In this document: positions 16,201-26,917 of the stretch, piece by piece
Layout: every line of letters starts with the position of its first letter
How positions within the stretch are numbered: position 1 is the first letter of the stretch
Origin: Nemertoderma westbladi
Lineage: Eukaryota; Xenacoelomorpha; Nemertodermatida; Nemertodermatidae
Direction: 5' to 3'
NCBI GenBank assembly: GCA_032718475.1
Contig: JAUCBJ010000788.1
Coordinates: forward strand, 62,001-126,000
Length of the DNA stretch: 64,000 bases
Program-made: the position numbers and the translations under genes
The notes under the pieces: generated by a model
The model's input: the letters and a program-made list of their open reading frames with translations, nothing else
The model's database searches: none
What the model was told of the DNA's origin: nothing

Positions 16201-18740
16201 GTAAATGAAAGTGTACCAGGTCTCCTACATAAACAAAATAAATGAATTGTACCAGGTCGCCTGCATAAACAAAGTAAATGAATTGTACCAGGTCTCCTAC
16301 AAAAACAACTTAAATGAATTGAACCAGGTCATCTACATAAACAAAGTAAATGAAAGTGTACCAGGTCTCCTACAAAAACAAAGTAAATGAAAGTGTACCA
16401 GGTCTCCTACAAAAACAAATTAATTGAATTGTACCAGGTCATCTACATAAACAAAGTAAATGAAAGTGTACCAGGTCTCCTACAAAAATAAACTAAATGT
16501 GAAAGTGGACCAGGTCTCCTACTTAAATAAAATAAATGAATTGTACCAGGTTATCTACTTAAACACAGTAAATGAAAGTGTACCAGGTTATCTACATAAA
16601 CAAAGCAATTGAATGTGTACCAGGTCTCCTACAAAAATAAAGTAAATGAAAGTGTACCAGGTCTCCTACAAAAATAAAGTAAATGAAAGTCTACCAGGTC
16701 TCCTACAAAATAAAGTAAATGTGAAAGTGTATCAGGTCTCCTACAAAAATAAAGTAAATGTTAAATTGTACCAGGTCTCCTAGAAATATATAGTAAATGA
16801 AAGTCTACCAGGTCTCCTACAAAAATAAAGTAAATGTGAAAGTGTACCAGGTCTCCTACAAAAACAAAGTAAATGTTAAAGTGTACCAGGTCTCCTACAA
16901 AAATAAAGTAATTGAAAGTCTACCAGGTCTCCTACAAAAATAAAGTAAATGTGAAAGTGTACCAGGTCTCCTACAAAAATAAATTAAATGAAAGTGTACC
17001 AGGTCTCCTACAAAAATAAAGTAAATGTGAAAGTGTACCAGGTCTCCTACAAAAATAAATTAAATGAAAGTGTACCAGGTCTCCTACAAAAATAAAGTAA
17101 ATGTGAAAGTATACCAGGTCTCCTACAAAAATAAAGTAAATGTGAAAGTGTACCAGGTCTCCTACAAAAATAAAGTAAATGAAAGTCTACCAGGTCTCCT
17201 ACAAAAATAAATTAATTGAAAGTGTACCAGGTCTCCTACAAAAATAAAGTAAATGTGAAAGTGTACCAGGTCTCCCACAAAAATAAAGTAAATGTGAAAG
17301 TGTATCAGGTCTCCTACAAAAATAAAGTAAATGTTAAATTGTACCAGGTCTCCTACAAAAATAAAGTAAATGTGAAAGTGTACCAGGTCTCCTACAAAAA
17401 TAAAGTAAATGAAAGTCTACCAGGTCACCTACAAAAATAAATTAATTGAAAGTGTACCAGGTCTCCTACAAAAATAAAGTAAATGAACGTCTACCAGGTC
17501 TCCTACAAAAATAAAGTAAATGTGAAAGTCTACCAGGTCATCTACATAAACAAAGTAAATGAAAGTCTACCAGGTCTCCTACAAAAATAAAGTAAATGTG
17601 GAAGTGTACCAGGTCTCCTACAAAAATAAAGTAAATGAACGTCTACCAGGTCTCCTACAAAAATAAAGTAAATGTGAAAGTGTACCAGGTCTCCTACAAA
17701 AATAAAGTAAATGAAAGTCTACCAGGTCTCCTACAAAAATAAAGTAAATGTGGAAGTGTACCAGGTCTCCTACAAATATAAAGTAATTGTGAAAGTGTAC
17801 CAGGTCTCCTACAAAAAAAAAGTAAATGAAAGTCTACCAGGTCTCCTACAAAAATAAAGTAAATGTGAAAGTGTACCAGGTCTCCTACAAAAATAAAGTA
17901 AATGGTAAAGTGTACCAGGTCTCCTACAAAAATAAAGTAAATGAAAGTCTACCAGGTTTCCTACAAAAATAAAGTAAATGTGAAAGTGTACCAGGTCTCC
18001 TACAAAAATAAAGTAAATGTTAAAGTGTACCAGGTCTCCTACAAAAATAAAGTAAATGTGAAAGTGTACCAGGTCTCCTAGAAAAATAAAGTAAATGAAA
18101 GTCTACCAGATCTCCTACAAAAATAAAGTAAATGAAAGTCTACCAGGTCTCCTACAAAAATAAAGTAAATGAAAGTCTACCAGGTCTCCTACAAAAATAA
18201 AGTAAATGTGGAAGTGTACCAGGTCTCCTACAAATATAAAGTAAATGTGATAGTGTACCAGGTCTCCTACAAAAATAAAGTAAATGAAAGTCTACCAGGT
18301 CTCCTACAAAAATAAAGTAAATGTGAAAGTATACCAGGTCTCCTACAAAAATAAAGTAAATGGTAAAGTGTACCAGGTCTCCTTCCAAAATAAAGTAAAT
18401 GAAAGTCTACCAGGTCTCCTACAAAAATAAAGTAAATGTGAAAGTGTACCAGGTCTCCTACAAAAATAAAGTAAATGAAAGTGTACCAGGTCTCCTACAA
18501 AAATAAAGTAAATGAAAGTCTACCAGGTCTCCTACAAAATAAAGTAAATGAGAAAGTGTATCAGGTCTCCTACAAAAATAAAGTAAATGTTAAATTGTAC
18601 CAGGTCTCCTAGAAATATATAGTATATGAAAGTCTACCAGGTCTCCTACAAAAATAAAGTAAATGTGAAAGTGTACCAGGTCTCCTACAAAAATAAAGTA
18701 AATGTTAAAGTGTACCAGGTCTCCTACAAAAATAAAGTAA
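1290..18740. repeat. 9158-bp higher-order repeat within the satellite
   Basis: Diagnostic variant units recur at a fixed distance of 9158 bp: 1304/10462, 2621/11779, 3797/12955, 5364/14522, 7047/16205 and 8058/17216. Toward the end of the first copy the distance drops to 8279 bp (for example 9873/18152), because copy 1 contains an extra 879-bp block. Inside each copy there are further partial duplications; the block near 1304 recurs at 3797 and 7047. Copies differ by only scattered single bases where I compared them, so the amplification is recent, or it is an assembly duplication. Confidence 0.9.
8058..9815. repeat. 879-bp tandem duplication in first higher-order copy
   Basis: The block starting near 8058 is repeated directly at 8937, with matching variant units such as the AAAAAAAAGTAAATG unit at 8656 and 9535 and the AAATGGTAAAG unit at 8742 and 9621. 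The corresponding place in the second 9158-bp copy (from 17216) has only one such block. This fully accounts for the 879-bp shortfall between the two higher-order copies. Confidence 0.85.
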
Positions 18741-19840
18741 ATGAAAGTCTACCAGGTCTCCTACAAAAATAAAGTAAATGTGAAAGTGTACCAGGTCTCC
18801 TACAAAAATAAAGTAAATGAAAGTCTACCAGGTCTCCTACAAAAATAAAGTAAATGTGGAAGTGTACCAGGTCTCCTACAAATATAAAGTAAATGTGAAA
18901 GTGTACCAGGTCTCCTACAAAAATAAAGTAAATGAAAGTCTACCAGGTCTCCTACAAAAATAAAGTAAATGTGAAAGTGTACCAGGTCTCCTACAAAAAT
19001 AAAGTAAATGTTAAAGTCTACCAGGTCTCCTACAAAAATAAAGTAAATGAAAGTCTACCAGGTCTCCTACAAAAATAAAGTAAATGTGAAAGTGTACCAG
19101 GTCTCCTACAAAAATAAATTAAATGAAAGTGTACCAGGTCTCCTACAAAAATAAAGTAAATGTGAAAGTGTACCAGGTCTCCTACAAAAATAAAGTAAAT
19201 GAAAGTCTACCAGGTCTCCTACAAAAATAAATTAATTGAAAGTGTACCAGGTCTCCTACAAAAATAAAGTAAATGTGAAAGTGTACCAGGTCTCCCACAA
19301 AAATAAAGTAAATGTGAAAGTGTATCAGGTCTCCTACAAAAATAAAGTAAATGTTAAATTGTACCAGGTCTCCTACAAAAATAAAGTAAATGTGAAAGTG
19401 TACCAGGTCTCCTACAAAAATAAAGTAAATGAAAGTCTACCAGGTCACCTACAAAAATAAATTAATTGAAAGTGTACCAGGTCTCCTACAAAAATAAAGT
19501 AAATGAACGTCTACCAGGTCTCCTACAAAAATAAAGTAAATGTGAAAGTCTACCAGGTCATCTACATAAACAAAGTAAATGAAAGTCTACCAGGTCTCCT
19601 ACAAAAATAAAGTAAATGTGGAAGTGTACCAGGTCTCCTACAAAAATAAAGTAAATGAACGTCTACCAGGTCTCCTACAAAAATAAAGTAAATGTGAAAG
19701 TGTACCAGGTCTCCTACAAAAATAAAGTAAATGAAAGTCTACCAGGTCTCCTATAAAAATAAAGTAAATGTGAAAGTGTACCAGGTCTCCTACAAAAATA
19801 AAGTAAATGAAAGTCTACCAGGTCTCCTACAAAAATAAAG

Positions 19841-20266
19841 ATTTTTATGAAACTGTGGGGCCTACAGTAGGAATGTAGCCGAATGAAAATTAGCCATATG
19901 GCAACACAAATTATCTGGAAGGCAATGGTGCTTAATTGTTGCCGCCAAGGGACTTATGAGATAAACAAATTGTTCCAGAATGTTATGCATTTATTAAATA
20001 GAATAAATGGGCAGCAGCGAAAGTAAATACATTCAACTCTCGAATGTCCATATCGCAGTTATTTTAAACCAAATTCAAATATTTAGTGGTCCCAGTGCCA
20101 CCTTCCATGGTCATGGACACTCCTACATTGACCACATTATCACCAACAAATCAGCTTTACCTTATCTAGCAAGTGGGTATGTGGCCCAGTATGACCATGC
20201 ACTCCGATCACGCTCCAGTATACTGCAGCATCCAGTTACCCATCCCCAAACCATAAAATGAAACTA
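19841..20266 (+). pseudogene. LINE endonuclease remnant (left half, split by the Polinton)
   Basis: Starting around 20007, broken reading frames resemble the C-terminal part of the APE-type endonuclease of a non-LTR retrotransposon. One frame carries FHGHGHSYIDHIITNKS and a neighbouring frame carries SDHAPV, the family's usual closing motif. A frameshift separates the two. The fragment ends at 20266 at the Polinton target site. Reverse transcriptase sequence in the same orientation resumes beyond the Polinton at 44801, so this is the left half of one element. The stretch 19841-20006 has no open frame and is probably more of the same decayed LINE. It is non-functional. Confidence 0.6.
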
Positions 20267-20272
20267 AATGTA
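20267..20272. repeat. Target-site duplication AATGTA (left)
   Basis: AATGTA lies immediately outside the left AG terminus of the Polinton and matches exactly the six bases at 44795-44800. Six-base target duplications are usual for Polinton/Maverick integration. Confidence 0.93.
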
Positions 20273-20704
20273 AGTAGTAGGAGAAGAAGTGTCCTCACCA
20301 TAGTCCTCCCTAGCTTGGGCTATGGGCATTCCATCCGGAGGTCTATTAAAAATGACAAATTCCGGTGCTAAATTGCGGTGCATGCCATATGTCACCATCG
20401 GCAGTTGCCATCAACCAATCGTAGCGTAGCCTAACCTCGCGATGCCCGCCTTACTCGACTGACTAACTAACCCTAATGTTATTCCCCTTTTCGCCACGCT
20501 ACCACCACTGTATACTGTATATGGTGACGACAACGACGACGTGGCCATCTACACGCATCACGCATATACCCTCCCTCGATATTATATGTTATATTATATC
20601 GATTGCCAACTCAAAAATTTACCCTCCGCTAGCTAGAGCTACTCCTCGACTGCTGTCGCCAAACCAACAAACCAACCAACCAGCCAGTATGATACATGAA
20701 ATTC
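20273..20704 (+). repeat. Polinton left terminal inverted repeat (432 bp)
   Basis: This is the reverse complement of 44340-44794 with a small number of substitutions and a shorter (ACC)n tract. The outer 250 bp are almost identical between arms. It ends in AG, the usual Polinton terminus. Similarity stops at 20704, then briefly resumes around 20833 (GATTATTATTACGCA), which suggests the repeats were originally longer and diverged by indels on the inner side. Short open frames within it are not genes. Confidence 0.93.
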
Positions 20705-21040
20705 CGCCACGCGTCAACTACACGTTCTAGCATTTCCATAGTAGTTACTCATCCTAACCGATCCCTCAGCATCTGTGCCATATTGAAAGGCTACTACTAA
20801 CATTATACTGTGCGTTTTTATTATAATTATTGATTATTATTACGCACAACCCTATGTTTCATATTCTTTCACGTATTTCCTATCCACGCAACCAAACAAC
20901 CAACCAACCATTCATCCACATTGCAACCCATCTCTTTTCTTATTCGTCGATGATTATGCCACATCCCATCTCTTCTACGTTGATTATGCCACATCCACAT
21001 CACGTATTCAGAAATTTATATATAACTGAATGTTTTTGTT
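20705..21040. other. Subterminal gene-free region, left arm
   Basis: No convincing coding sequence. It contains CAACC-rich runs like those in the terminal repeat and a short direct repeat, GATTATGCCACATCC, near 20949 and 20981. A patch at 20833-20850 matches the sequence just inside the right terminal repeat, so part of this region is a diverged inner extension of the inverted repeat. Confidence 0.6.
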
Positions 21041-21450
21041 AAAATTCATCACTTGTAATCTTCATGGTAATATATTGATACCATATCTAATTTTTTGTTC
21101 TCACTCTGAAATTGTGTTATTTCCTTAATAATTTCTACATTATCTTACTCGTTGTATATTCGTTGGTCGGAAAACAACACCCCATAAATGATACTGATTC
21201 CGACATTGGAGTTGCAAAACAATAGAGAAGATACGAGATCGCATTTCTCATTGCTATTAGTAATACGGAAATTACAACGATCTCGTATCCTCTCTATTTT
21301 TTTACCAATTTTTTTTACTGGTTTTACAACTCCAATGAGTGAGTCAGTATCATTTTATCAGGTGTCGTTTTCCGACCATCACAATTTTAGAGTGAGAACT
21401 ATGGTGTCAATTTATTACAGCGATACGGTTTAAAATTTATCACTTGTAAT
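21041..21450. repeat. Fold-back block flanked by a 19-bp direct repeat
   Basis: AAAATTCATCACTTGTAAT (21041-21059) recurs with one change at 21432-21450. The two copies enclose a large imperfect palindrome. The arm at 21163-21240 (TTGGTCGGAAAAC ... GATACGAGATCG) pairs with 21280-21379 (CGATCTCGTATC ... GTTTTCCGACCA), and outer patches near 21095 (GTTCTCACTCT) pair with 21390-21400. The block lies directly upstream of the first gene, in the place of its promoter or leader. It could be a small fold-back insertion with a long target duplication, or a rearranged regulatory region. Confidence 0.65.
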
Positions 21451-21475
21451 ATTTTTCGTATTTATTATTATTATT

Positions 21476-22530
21476 ATGGCCTTAACGCAAAAAACCGGAG
21501 CAACAAATAGCTGGAAATTTACTTACAATAAATATACTTGTACCGCCGTTCATTTTATTGTGGAATCTCAGGAGGACAACGAATCAATTTGTTTTTCCCA
21601 TCAAGATACCCGCTATTTGCTAGACATTCTAGAAACAACAACCAACATCAATCCAGACCAGCAATTATACCAGGTAGGATATATCCCACTCTTCATTTTG
21701 CGCGGGGAAATTTGAATATTTCTATCAACCCCACATCGGGTGATGTTTACGTTCAGAAACAAGGCAAATGTAAAGTCCTCAACAAAGCTTTTACTGAAGT
21801 TCTAATTCAATACAGAGGGAAATTATTGCAATTTCTCTCTCCACCGCTAGAGATGATTAGCGATCAATTCTACATTGAATTATCAAATCCAGAGTTTATT
21901 GGATTTGTAACAGCTTTTAAAGGAACCTACTATGTTGGCTTATGGAAAATCAGCGTCAGATACACTGATAGTGTTGGTTTTAACTATTATACGGGTTTCA
22001 ATTTGTCAAATCAGGAACTAACCGTTTTGTTGCGAGAGTGGGACACCCAAATCGATGAAACAGACAAGCATCTTTTTGATAAAAATATCATTCAATTATC
22101 AGACCGCCTCAAAATGATTAAAACCAATAATAAAAAAATTATTATTACCAACACCAATAATTCTACTGAAGTAGGAGCCGGTGGAAATTCTATTGAGTTG
22201 CATTACTTGAATGATAAAGCCCATATTAGTTTTCTCAAAGAGGCTATGGATGGCGTTTCTCTTATTGAAGCCAATGTAGATGGTTTTGTCCTTTTGGATA
22301 AACCTAAAGCATTCGTAGAGATCCCATCACCCAAACCAGATGTTGAAGAGAGTTGCTCTCAACCGCAACAGGTCTTTCCTGAAATATTACCTCGGAAGCC
22401 AAGATCATCGAGTAAATTAACCAACGCATCACCTGCAAAGAAACAGAAAGTTGTCGGACATGTAGTTCCAATAGATCCAGTTACTAATTCTCCATGGAAA
22501 CCTGATTATTATTCTTACATGGACCCCTGA
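21476..22530 (+). pseudogene. Polinton left-arm protein, possible PC4-like DNA-binding protein, frame broken
   Basis: The natural protein appears to start at 21476 (MALTQKTG..., behind a TTATTATTATT leader) and runs 79 codons to a stop at 21713. Protein-like sequence then continues in another frame, from about 21710 to 22530, as GNLNISINPTSGDVYV and onward. The switch is a net -1 shift between roughly 21670 and 21715. Together the two parts would be about 350 residues. The middle has strand-strand-helix patterns (around YVGLWKISVRYTD...GFNLSNQELTVLL) that weakly recall the PC4/p15 single-stranded-DNA-binding fold. The tail is proline- and basic-rich with an SPAKKQK stretch that could be a nuclear localisation signal. 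No enzyme motif is visible. Alternatives to mutation are a sequencing error or an 83-nt GT...AG intron (21674-21756) that would also join the frames. The function is inferred only weakly. Confidence 0.6.
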
Positions 22531-22728
22531 TCATAAGTTAAACTCTTTGAGGTTTCCAATACCCATAGGCGATTGGTGATTGGTGTTTGGTGATTGGTGA
22601 TTGATTTAAAATTATTTCACTCACTAGCATATAAATGTTTAGATATAGTCAATATCATTTCATTTCATTTTATTTTAATCTTTGGAGATATTTTATTATT
22701 ATTATTATTTATCTAAACAAACTTCAGC
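22531..22728 (+). promoter_or_regulatory. Intergenic leader of the polymerase gene with TATA-like box
   Basis: A TATAAAT motif at 22630-22636 lies about 95 bases before the polymerase ATG, a plausible core promoter. Upstream, 22571-22606 is a short array of GATTGGT(GTTTGGT) heptamers. A TTATTATTATTATT tract at 22693-22709 sits in the presumed leader, as before other genes of this element. This is a prediction from motif and position only. Confidence 0.35.
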
Positions 22729-25700
22729 ATGGATAAAATAACAATATGTTGTTCATTCTGTCATATGAATGTAACTAGACATAATTATTTACGCCACCTA
22801 CGGTCACATTTTGAAGGTTATTCTTGTTTTAAGTGTCATGTCGTGACTTCATGCAGCGAAATTTGTAAACGACATGAATCAACTACTGGTTGTAAAGAAA
22901 TGGAGTTCCGTACCTATCAATTGACTTGTTCTACCTGTAATAAAGAGTATACATATGAGAATTATTTACGACACGATTGTCACTTGAAATGTTACTACAC
23001 AAGAAAGCGTAAATCTCTGCAACATAAAAATATATTATCTAGAAAAAACTTAAGGGTGGCTCTTGGTACATGCGCAACAATTTTTACGCGGGAACAAGAA
23101 GCTCACGATAATCGTCTTGAAATTTATGTCCACGACCTCCCAACTTCTAGAGATTATCCCGATGTGGAAACAGCATTAACGCAAATTCGAGGTAATATTC
23201 TTCAGTTAATATTAGACAGATTGAAAGAAATGAATGTTCTTAGACTGTGGTTAGGTCTAAATGTATTAATGTACAGATCACATTTTTCAGAAGGCGAGCA
23301 ATTGGAAACCTTTTATTTTAATTCTTCCGGTGGTGCTATTAATACTGTAGATTCATCACAAAGTTTTGACACATGGTTTGAGTATGTGGTGGAAAATATA
23401 TTACAAAAAATAGCCATCTTTAACACACGTGGTTCAGGTTGGCGTATTAAATCTTTATTAAGGGTTGAAATTAAATTAGCTGCATCTAAGTATAGGTCGT
23501 TACAATATAAGGGGCATGGATATATGGAATTACCTAAGGTTCTATCGAGTAAACGATGTGTTATAAATGTACAATCGGCTGATAATGACTGTTTCAAATG
23601 GGCTATTATAACCGCAAAATTTGGTAGCAAAGTGAAAAACAACAAACAGCTTACTTCGTCGTACAAAAATTATATGAGTCATTTCATTTTTGACAACGGG
23701 AAAAATGATTATCCAACAGAGTGGCAGTTAGCGATTAAACTTTTTGAAAAACAAAATTCAAAATATATAATTAATTTACTATGTTGGAATAACGACAATA
23801 AATGCACCCCTGTATCTATATTAAGACAACCTCCATTTAGTAAAATTACACCTGATAAACAGTTATTAAATATATTACTTGTAGTAAAAAATAACAATGT
23901 ACCTAAACTGAATCATTATGTTTGCATAACTAACTTGAATCGATTGCTGAATACGAGAGCTCTTCATATCGGGAATAGGAAATATTGTGAAAGGTGTTTG
24001 GCTCATTTTTTTCGAGCGGAAGTTCTTCATCGACACCGTCTCGCATGCTACCAAGGAAGAAGTCAACGAGAGAAACTACCTAATAAAAAAAGAACACACA
24101 TTAGTTTTACAAATTTAGATAGAACCTTATCCCCATTGTTTGTCACCTGCTTTGATATAGAATGTATCTTACAACCTTCAGTTAATAATCAAATTATACA
24201 GGAGCATATACCGTGTGCTGTGAGTTATTTAATTGTTTCCAATAGTGAATTACTTGATGCTCCAAAATGTCATTTGTCATTTGTCATAATTGTATTCAAG
24301 ATTTCTTAGATTCATTATATACTGATTTAACTGAATTATGTTGTTGGTCAGAAATATACACTCATGAAACTATGTCATTTACTAATATTGATTTTGTAAA
24401 TTTTGAACAAGCAAAATTTTGTTTCTATTGTAATGTTACTTTAAATAATAATGTAGGGAAAAACAGACATCATTCACATATTACAGGTAAATATATTGCG
24501 GCAGCCTGTAATAGTTGTAACCGAAGTTTATCATTGAAACGATACCTGTATGTACTTTGCGGGCACAATTCCAGTAATTATGATGTACATTGTATATTAC
24601 AAACCGGATTTAGAGATAAGAAATACACAGATTGGGATATAAAGGTTATACCGAGAAATACAGAACGATATATTTCACTGAGTGCATTTATCCCAATTAA
24701 AAACACTTCTAAAAAAATTGAGTTACGTTTCTTAGACACATATCAATTTTTAAGCTTTTCTTTAAGTAATTTAGTTGAGTGTTCAACAAAGGATGTAGCG
24801 AGTCATGATATAAGCTCAATTTTACCTATTACTCTACAAGAAATGAAATATTTTTATCCAAACTTGAATAATTCAACAATTAAACGGAAAGGAGTATTTC
24901 CATACGAGTACTTGACAGATATAAATAAATTTAATGATACTGGTTTGCCGTCTATAAATAATTTTTTTAGTAACTTAAGTCCAAAAACATGCACAATTGA
25001 AGATTATATGTTTGCGGAATTATCATGGGTAGAATTCGACTGTGTGAATCTCAAAGATTATCTTTTAGCCTATTTAAAACTCGATGTTTGTTTGCTTGCT
25101 GATATATTTGAGAATTTTAGGAATGTTTGTAAACAAAATTACGATTTAGAAGCGGTTTTTTACTGTAGTATCGCGTCATTTACCTATGATTGCGCACTAA
25201 AATATAATAAATGTAAAATAGAATTAATAAAGGATTATCAGACATATAGAGATTTTGAAAAATCAATTAGGGGTGGTGTTTCATTTTGTCGAAAGCATTA
25301 TATAGAATCAAATATACCAGTAACAAGTACATATGATTCTACTAAGGAAGAATGCCATATTTTTAATATTGATTTCAACTCTTTATATTCTGGGAATTTA
25401 AGTAAAAAACTACCCACCTCTCAATTCAAAGAAGTAAGTATTAAACATTTAGAGAATGCAATTCCAGAAAAACTAATCGAGTACTTGGTAGATTTAGACA
25501 TTGATGGATCTACTGGATATTTTTTAATATGTGATTTAAATTATCCCAAAGCTATTCACGATCAAACATTACAATTACCATTAGCTCCAGAGCATTTAAG
25601 TATAAATGAATCAATGCTTTCACCTTATATGAGGGAACAATTTAATAACTTATCGATACAAAGAGGTACCTCCCGTAAATATAAGATCCCTATACCAAAA

Positions 25701-26771
25701 CTCTTGCTGACGCAATTTGATAAAGAATTTTATCATTTACATTTGAAACTGTTAAAATTTTATATAAAACATGGATTAATTGTTACTAAACTACATAAAT
25801 TATATTCTTTTCAACAAGAATTTGTATTTAAAAATTACATAGATTTTAATATTAATCAAAGGCGACTAGCAAAAAGTTACATTGAAACAGCTGTCGTGAA
25901 ATTGCTTAATAATTCGTTATTTGGTAAATCAATAGAAAAGATAAGAGATCGATGTAACTTTCGTATCGCAAATAGCAATGATAAATGCGACCAATTGGTA
26001 AATCGTATTAATCATGAACAATTTATAATATACAATAATACATTATCGGGACATTTATTAGTGAAAGACTCTGTAACTCTCGATAAGCCTATATTTATTG
26101 GTAGCACTGTGTTGGACTTGGTTAAATTGGATATGTATGAGCTGTTCTACAATAAATTGCTACCTATTGAGAAAGAATTAAACTGCCGTATTGAAATTGC
26201 TGCATCAGATACAGACTCTTTAATAGGTTGTTACTATAATACATCGCAGAATAATTTTTTAAAAGCATTAATTAAAAATAATATTTTAGATACATCCAAT
26301 TACCCTAAGGATCACCCTCTCTACAGCGATAAAAATAAATCGAGACTTTGTTACTCTAAAGATGAACTAGCTTCACGTGAAATTAAACAAGCAGTATTTT
26401 TAAGACCAAAATTATATTCAATTTTGGAATTGAATAACAAAAATATTCGTAGAGCAAAAGGTATTACAAGAGCTGTTGTGGAAACGAATATTACACATGA
26501 AGAATATTTAAAAGCATATAACTCAAATGAAGAAATAAAAAAAAACATACACAGATTTTAATCTAAATTACATCGTATTTATACCTTAAAGCAAAATAAA
26601 TTTGCACTCAGTAGCTTTGATGATAAACTTTATTGGGTTAATAAAAATCAATCACTTCCTTGGGGGCACTATAAAACAAACCTCAAAAAACCTATAAAAA
26701 TATCAAATATACCAATTTATGAAGAACCAAAAGACGATGGTGTTGATGATGAATTATCAAATAGTAAATAA
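22729..26771 (+). pseudogene. polB: Protein-primed DNA polymerase B of the Polinton, one frameshift and one nonsense codon
   Basis: This is the replicative polymerase of the element (type B, viral/organellar, protein-primed). The first open part (22729-24309, 526 residues) has N-terminal Cys/His fingers (CSFC, CFKCH, CSTC), then a domain with DNDCFKW and HYVCI, then exonuclease motif I FDIEC (D476, E478). The second open part (24267-26561, 764 residues) has a CFYC...HSHITGK zinc-like segment, exo II HNSSNYD (D106), exo III YLKLD (D273), motif A DFNSLYS (D369), motif B KLLNNSLFGK (545-554) and motif C DTDS (648-651). The parts are out of frame; three copies of a TGTCATT heptamer at 24268-24287 mark the break. 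An in-frame TAA at 26559-26561 cuts off the conserved tail, whose ALSSFDDK motif continues in the same frame to a stop at 26769. All catalytic motifs survive, but no single intact frame does. Confidence 0.93.
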
Positions 26772-26917
26772 AAGTATAAGTTGTAAGCAGATCATTTATG
26801 GACTTAATTTAAAAGAATTAAAAAATCAATTGACTGGTAAAATTGTACTCAAACCTAATCAGTTTATATATAAGGTGCAACCATATTAATTTAATTTAAT
26901 TTGGTGCAACCATATTA
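26772..26917. other. Short spacer with 17-bp direct repeat
   Basis: GGTGCAACCATATTAAT occurs at 26874-26890 and again at 26903-26919; the second copy ends in the ATG of the next frame. A TATATAAG motif at 26868-26875 could be its TATA box. The preceding bases show no reading frame that I recognise. Confidence 0.4.

Larger units (their letters stand above)
1..19840. repeat. Satellite array of 36-39 bp units
   Basis: The sequence is a continuous head-to-tail array, roughly 520 copies by length. Each unit has the form TGTACCAGGTCTCCTACAAA followed by an A/T-rich tail such as AATAAAGTAAATG. Two main lengths occur, 37 bp (tail ATGAAAG) and 39 bp (tail ATGTGAAAG or ATGTTAAAG), plus 36-bp units with GAATTG. 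Nearly every unit carries GGTCTC. The array starts before the window and ends abruptly at 19840, where LINE-derived sequence begins. There are no unique spacers and no gene is embedded. Runs of 39-bp units read as a 13-residue period, but 37-bp units break the frame, so the short open frames here are incidental. Confidence 0.97.

Noticed and set aside
1-19840. Repeated 61-78 codon frames in the satellite (KVYQVSYKNKVNV-type) as genes
   Set aside because: They follow from runs of 39-bp units; 37-bp units and stops end each one, none has a non-repeat domain, and they recur only because the array is duplicated.
1-19840. CRISPR array
   Set aside because: Units are contiguous with variable tails but no unique spacers, no cas genes are present, and the surroundings are animal DNA.
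20476-20730. Frames in the Polinton terminal repeats (also 44266-44591)
   Set aside because: They lie within inverted repeats, are rich in microsatellite residues (His, Gln/Asn/Pro runs) and do not match between arms.
21188-21433. 81-codon frame in the fold-back block
   Set aside because: It lies across a palindrome and its sequence is dictated by the inverted arms.
22729-26561. Two separate polymerase genes
   Set aside because: The exonuclease motifs are split between the two frames in normal order, and a slippage-type repeat sits at the junction, so this is one broken gene.
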